Source: Gracilaria vermiculophylla
Taxonomy: Eukaryota; Rhodophyta; Florideophyceae; Gracilariales; Gracilariaceae
NCBI GenBank assembly: GCA_019155205.2
Contig: JAHNZQ020000004.1
Span: 2,549,459 to 2,610,781, forward strand
DNA length: 61,323 nucleotides
Direction of reading: 5' to 3'
In this document: positions 56,578 through 61,323 of the stretch, piece by piece
Position numbering within the stretch: position 1 is the stretch's first letter
Layout: every line of letters starts with the position of its first letter
Notes under the pieces: generated by a model
What the model was told of the DNA's origin: nothing
The model's input: the letters and a program-made list of their open reading frames with translations, nothing else
Databases searched by the model: none
Program-made: the position numbers and the translations under genes

Positions 56578-57600
56578 TTGTTCGATAACTGCCCGGATAT
56601 AGGTCCACTCGAATGCAACATCAGGCTTTTATCTCCGATAGATCCGCCTTTCTTTAATGCAGAAGGCGATATTCAAGAGTATCGTCTGGGTGTCGCTCGT
56701 TTGGTTGACATAATCCGCGCTTTTGCCAAAAGAAAAAAAAAGACGAATTGTACAAATCTGTATGCATCACTTGACGCGTCAGCTGTTCGATCGCGGACCT
56801 GATTGTGAACAGACTTTCTCCATAGATGAAGCAATGACCTTAAGAAACCCTATGGTGGAAACCAACGACCAAGTCGAGTCTGGTAATTCCTTGGTCAAGT
56901 TGTCAACGGTGGACCCCTCAATTGGGATGGTCACTCACCTCATCACCTCGTTTACAACTGTAACGCATTGAAATTGCCGCCACAACGGGGTCTCAATGCG
57001 TTCATTTCTCGCATTTGTGACCTCGCAGCTGACCATTTGATGCACGTCGGACTGTTCACGTCTTTGCAACTGAGTGAAATTTTGGCTATTTTGGTGCTGC
57101 AAGAAGCAGTACTCAGCGACGATGAATCAACCAACGCAGAGCTACGATTGGTTCCTCTGGCTGAGGCACGTGCAAACAGGAATCCATGTGATGATGAAAC
57201 CGTCTCAAAAGATTTCATTGAGGCCGCTTTCGTATTCATCAATAGTTTGTCCCATCAGTTGCTTTCCGATGAAGCCGTCCCGCTTGCCCCCACTTACGCT
57301 AACATCATTCATCGCAATGCAGCGGTTTTTCACAGTGCACTTCAAGCAGTGAAAGATCAGCACATTTGATCATTCGAGCAGCATCGAGCAGTCCCGAACA
57401 CCCAAGTTTCACCTAATATAATCTACTCTAGACTGCATTGCAAATAGAACTTTGATGAAGACCTTCAGGATGTTCGGAACTTAAACTTCACTCTAGGAAA
57501 GCCTGAAAGCCGTAGGCCAAAGCGCAAATTGTGTCATATGTGACTCTAAAGATTCAAAACGTTCTCGCAGCCTTTTTAAAGATAAAAAATATAAGGCATG
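56578..57600 (+). pseudogene. gag: unassigned LTR-retroelement gag-like gene
   Basis: Two frames carry long uninterrupted pieces: 56578-56802 (PDIGPLECNIRLLS...) and 56968-57369, a helical 133-codon stretch (GLNAFISRICDLAADHL, FIEAAFVFINSLSHQLL). Near 57,520-57,565 a knuckle-like KLCHM(C)DSKD is followed by SKRSRS, where His and Cys of a CCHC would be Ser and Ser. It matches neither A nor B gag; gypsy D or another family is possible. The assignment as gag rests on size, helicity, the knuckle trace and its position before a protease-like remnant. Confidence 0.45.
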
Positions 57601-58087
57601 AATACTCCCGGCAGATCGAAAGTTCGAAACCCAGTCACGATCTGCCTTGCTCGGCAAACAACCTGACACCCGATTGTACAAGCAAAACATCCCCCGATGT
57701 TGGTACTGCTGTCAATGTGCCACAAAATCTCACTGCGGAGGTGATGACGACTGCCACTCACCGACATGTCAGACAAAGCGTCTGCGAAGCCTCATTCTGA
57801 CATAAGAAGTACACCATAACATTAAACCCGAAAAAGTCAGCAATGAACTGCTTTTGGAAGAGCTCTGACCACATTGTGGGCATTCATCTCTGATCCCGGG
57901 GGAAGGAGCGCCTTCAGACGTACTTCTCACGAGGTACATCTAACATCCAAATACCCTTATTCCATTTTAGATTTAGGCTAACCTAGAAGTGTCGCAAGCC
58001 TTCCGTAGGTATCACATTGTACACTGCACTCGGCACTCCAATCGTTTTAGCCGAAATTGATGACGAGCCATTTATATGCGTATTTGG
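57601..58087 (+). pseudogene. protease-like remnant cut by B''
   Basis: GTPIVLAEIDDEPFICVFG (about 58030-58087) looks like the middle of a retropepsin, but no active-site motif is seen. The B'' LTR begins directly after TTTGG (58083-58087). Confidence 0.35.
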
Positions 58088-58641
58088 TGTAAAACAGTGG
58101 CTCCTACGGAAATATGGTTGTTTGGCCTTACAGTATGATATTCCTAAGGAGGGTTCGTAATTTATTAGCTGGGCCACGTGGTGCATAATCTCGCCCGCGT
58201 GCGCTACAGTATCCTTGAGGTACGGTAGAATTTAGTATTTATTTTAGATATTTTATGCGGGTAATTAGCACAGTAGTGCAACCTGCCGAGGCGGGCTCCC
58301 GGCTTGATATTTAAGCTGCCGCTTGAGCTCCACCTCTGGGGAAGTAAAGAGAAGCACCCTTGAGTCTTCTTCTACATTTTCCGGTTGGAGTCTCTTGTCT
58401 ATTCACGCAGGTTTCTAAGCCGCCGATCCCCAGGTCGCATCATAGCAGCGCCTGTAGGAGCATTGTCCGCCCAGTGAACCTCCCCCTCCGCTTGGTGTTG
58501 GCGGATCCCTTTCAGAATTCCCCAGGCTCGCGACAGCGGATACCGGAGACCACCTTTAGGAATACGCGCCTTTGGAGTCACCAAAAACTCCTAACGGACG
58601 TTGTGCTTTAGTACCTCGACAGGAGGGCTGACAGTACCACA
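58088..58641 (+). repeat. B'' 5' LTR (554 bp)
   Basis: Starts TGTAAAACAG and ends CAGTACCACA; same length as the B 5' LTR. CACGTG at 58175; the second box at 58196 has mutated to CGCGTG. Confidence 0.93.
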
Positions 58642-58643
58642 AC

Positions 58644-58663
58644 TGGTCTCCCGTCTTAGAAGG
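58644..58663 (+). other. B'' primer-binding site
   Basis: TGGTCTCCCG then TCTTAGAAGG two bases after the LTR; the first ten bases match B and B'. Confidence 0.8.
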
Positions 58664-58797
58664 TCACATTTCCTAAAGGATTCGCACAAGTCGCAGCAGA
58701 ACCGTGTTCCTAGTTTGCAACGACCAACCCCCAACAGTGGAATTCTTCCTTAAGGTGATCCGGAAGTGGAAGCAAATCACCCCTGACCTACTCCTCT

Positions 58798-61126
58798 ATG
58801 GACCCCTCAGAACATTCCATGGAAACCCCCCTACAGGATCCTCAAGCAACCAGCTCCGTCGGTGGGCGTAGCACGCGCAGTGCTCCCCCGGAGATGGCCG
58901 CCACACTGGAGGACCCTGAAAGTCTCCTTCGGAATCCTGTCTCCTCTGTGGAGCGTTTCAGGAATCGCCTTAGGAGAATGCATGATCGGGGGCAAGCGGA
59001 ATCCCCCGCAGCACCTCTGGAGAACGGCGACGTGGAGGTTGAAGAACCGCACACGGCATCGCAGCCGCCTCCTCAGGAGTTGCAGGGACGACACCACCCG
59101 GAGGCTAACACCCTTTTGAAGTGCCTGGCCCCGCGCCTTATGGATTGGCTTTCACAGGAGCTGGTCGAAAGAATTCCTGCAGGTGTTGAAGCCCACTTCA
59201 TAGCGCGCCGCCACGGCCTTGTGGAGGACACTGCATCGGAGAGCGCTCACCGTGCTATGGATGCTTTGCTGGATTCCGATCAATTCCTCGAGGTGATCTC
59301 AGATGTTATCCGTGCGGAGGTTTGCTCCCAAACCGCGCAGCTGCTCCCCGCAGCGGCGTTTTAAAGTTATTCATCCGTACAGGAGAGATTCCCTCTATCA
59401 ACACCTAAGGTGACCCCAGGCAGAGAAGGAAAGGATACTGCCACCCCCTATGCCAGAGGAGGAAAGGATACTGCCGTAGGGAAACGGGACCACCTCAGGA
59501 ATCTTGCTATGCACCGTCTGGACCTGACGCCCCACGGAGGAGGACAGGAAACTGGTCGCGACAAAGTCCACCTAAGGAGAGAAGGACAGGATACTCTTCG
59601 GGTGGATCGCGATATCGAGGGTATCGTCAGCAACCCAGACCACCTTAAGGAAATAAGAAGAAAGAAACGGAGGGAGAAAAGAAGAAAGCGAGAAACCGAT
59701 TTGCAGGGAAGCTCAGACTCCGAATCCAAAAACAGCTCCAGCTCGGAGGACAGCACACCTCCCAAGGAGAAGAGCAGAAGGCTCAGGAAGGTCGTCCCGC
59801 TTAACGACCTCTTCGCCAAAGTGGTGGATTATGACACCAACAGGTTGAACGATCGCTCCACACTGTACGACGTGGCGGTCGTTAAACGACTCACAAAGAT
59901 GCAGCGCCGTATGAATATTCAAATGAAGAAGCACTCCTTCCCAGGCGAAGACCCCATCTCGGTGTTGAATTTTCTTACGCGCTTCCGTTCGGCGTGCAAC
60001 ACAAATGTTGTCCATGAAGGTGCCACCGTATGGTGGTTTCAGTTCTACCTCACAGGCCAAGCGCACTCGCTGGTGCAGCTGCGCCTCACGGGGGAGAACA
60101 CCGTTGTGGATGATCCTGGAACAGAGATCTTGGCGACGTACCCGGAGGTAGTCAATTTCCTCCTTAAAAGGTACGCTACGGACGAGGTGATAGCCGATGC
60201 CGATGTTGAAGTCACCTCCTATAGACAAAACACCGAAATGACCGAGACGGAGTTCTCACAGAAGCTGTGAACGAAGGCTCTACGGTGTGGGAATGTGTAC
60301 TCCGAATGGCGGTTAAAGTCGCTGTTTGACGAGGGGCTCCTTCCCTCGATACGCGCGAGGGTGCGTAATCACTTAACCACGCACCCCAAGACCACCCATA
60401 CGGAGTTAGCGCGTTTCGCGGAATCCTACGGGGATACCCACCGTGCCGCTCGCCGCAGTCATGCTCAACTTTCGGACAGACCGGCCGCCTCAAGGACCCG
60501 TCGGGCATCCGCCCTGACGTTGGCCTCCAGCACCTCGGAGGAAGTCGACGATCTCACGCACGTAGGAGAGCAAAAGGCCATTGCCCTCTCATAAGCCTCC
60601 TCTCAGGGAGCACCTTCTAGGACGAGGACACCCTCGTCTCCCACTTCGTACGCCTGGGCAGTATCGTACAGGAGCGTCAGATTTGCGAACCCTCGAGGCT
60701 GCCCACCGCCTTGCAGGATTTGCTTGTCACGAGAGCCCGTACACTGTACGACTCTAACCCGGACAATGAGGGCCGCCATCCTACAAGAGAGAGAGAAAAA
60801 CTTTCAGGACCTGAAGGACACACCAACGGAGAGCGGAAGTTATCGAACCGCGTATCGCGACATCCGCTTCTCTCAAGGAAACTACGGTTACCGTGCTCCA
60901 CCAGGAGTGCAGCCTGTCCCACAGTCACTGGCACCGGCAACGTAGGCGCTGGTGTCCCAGCCGGTTGCACCTCAAGGGAACACGTCGCATCGCGACGCAC
61001 AACCGCAGCAGCCGTCCCCGCCTGGAGACCAGCCCCTCTCCAACCAGGAAAACCCTCAGAGGCACGCGTAGAGGCTCCGCGTGGCTCTCCAACATCGAGC
61101 TTCAGCTCCACGGAGGTCGCCTATAG
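58798..61126 (+). pseudogene. gag: B'' gag with atypical Cys/His cluster
   Basis: An ATG at 58798 opens a frame of about 750 codons with stops at 59362, 60268, 60592 and 60943. N-terminal part: ATLEDPESLLRNP and WLSQELVERIPAGVEAHF. Imperfect GKDTA-type repeats with Gly/Arg follow (59410-59580), then a lysine/arginine tract and a Ser/Glu tract. The capsid-like region KVVPLNDLFAKVVDYD...FPGEDPISVLNFLTRF...FYLTGQAHSLVQL leads to LFDEGLLPSIRARV. The Cys/His cluster CRICLSREPVHC is at 60712-60747. A 1-base shift near 61,060 then leads to HGGRL-TAG at 61124-61126. Confidence 0.9.
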
Positions 61127-61323
61127 GAAAGGGGGAGAGGCCGTCTGCTCCGTCGACGCAGAATCGGCGGGCCCCCCAATCCCGTTGGACCCATTTGACA
61201 CCTTTGAGGATTCTGTCTGCACGCTCCGCCGTGAGAACTACAAGGTGTTCGCCTCTATAGGATGTTCCCCGCTCGCCTCCACCACGGTGCGCGCTATCCT
61301 CGATACCGGAGCTGGCCCCAATC
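61101..61323 (+). pseudogene. pro: B'' protease, N-terminal part
   Basis: The frame containing VAYRKGGEAVCSVDAESAG runs into PLDPFDTFEDSVCTLRR and the active site ILDTGAGPN, with the catalytic Asp at 61302-61304. No stop occurs in the visible 200 bases. It is cut by the window end. Confidence 0.9.
61118..61127 (+). promoter_or_regulatory. B'' candidate +1 gag-pro frameshift site
   Basis: CGC-CTA-TAG-G ends gag, while the pro frame reads GCC-TAT-AGG-AAA, one base ahead. Same layout as in B and B'. Confidence 0.45.

Larger units (their letters stand above)
58088..61323 (+). mobile_element. gypsy B'': third B-family copy, 5' part only
   Basis: 5' LTR, primer-binding site, gag and the first part of protease, running off the window end. 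Orientation is opposite to B and B'. Gag stays in one frame for over 2.2 kb with single stops, so this copy is rather well preserved. Confidence 0.93.

Noticed and set aside
61128..61134. AAAGGGG slippery heptamer, suggesting a -1 gag-pro shift in family B
   Set aside because: It fits B'' only if the early gag frame is used. In B and B' the gag C-terminal frame runs to the HGGR stop a few bases upstream, which places pro at +1.
1..61323. Host protein-coding genes, rRNA, CRISPR arrays or a bacterial origin
   Set aside because: Every well-supported coding segment belongs to a retroelement or Tc1-type transposon. No spaced direct repeats or rRNA signatures were seen.

Overview
This is eukaryotic, repeat-dense DNA. 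It holds LTR retrotransposons of the Ty1/copia and Ty3/gypsy (chromodomain) types and Tc1-type DNA transposons, nearly all broken by stop codons, frameshifts and nested insertions. I see no bacterial operons, no host gene, no rRNA and no tRNA gene that I would defend. The mixture would suit a fungus, oomycete or other protist with a heterochromatic compartment, but the sequence does not settle the lineage. I name the families for this window only: copia-1/copia-2, gypsy A (copies A1, A2), gypsy B (copies B, B', B''), gypsy D, and Tc1-1/-2/-3.

Left stack (1-21,608): a gypsy D element (visible from 17,505) is interrupted in gag by B' (minus strand, 13,398-17,504). B' is interrupted in its RNase H by A1 (plus, ending at 13,397). 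A1 is interrupted in gag by copia-1 (1-4,129; 5' end outside the window) and, between protease and RT, by a copia solo LTR on the minus strand (5,547-6,109). The middle (21,609-26,725) is AT-rich and holds a very old copy of the same copia family (about 23,690-25,950).

Right stack (26,726-50,731): A2 is a gypsy A element with both LTRs, about 11.4 kb once inserts are subtracted. It carries B (30,081-40,626, minus, both LTRs, perfect 5-bp target duplication GTCGA) inside its protease, an A-type solo LTR (45,305-46,085, perfect duplication GTACG) inside its chromodomain, and Tc1-1 inside its 3' LTR. A copia solo LTR with perfect duplication AAACT follows at 50,875-51,437. AT-rich DNA with Tc1-2 and a possible third Tc1 ghost runs to about 56,577. 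Then comes an unassigned retroelement gag, cut by the 5' end of a third B copy (B'', 58,088 to the window end).

The most interesting signal is an antisense ORF (aORF) lying between the chromodomain end of pol and the 3' LTR. It is encoded on the strand opposite to gag-pol in A1, A2 and B. Its protein is clearly conserved between A1 and A2, and some anchor motifs recur in B, so it looks like a genuine accessory gene rather than a shadow. Other points of note are a candidate +1 gag-to-pro frameshift at a stop codon conserved in three B copies, a pair of CACGTG boxes exactly 21 bp apart in B-family LTRs, an unusually long linker between integrase and chromodomain in family A, and separate losses of the RT catalytic dyad in four gypsy copies.
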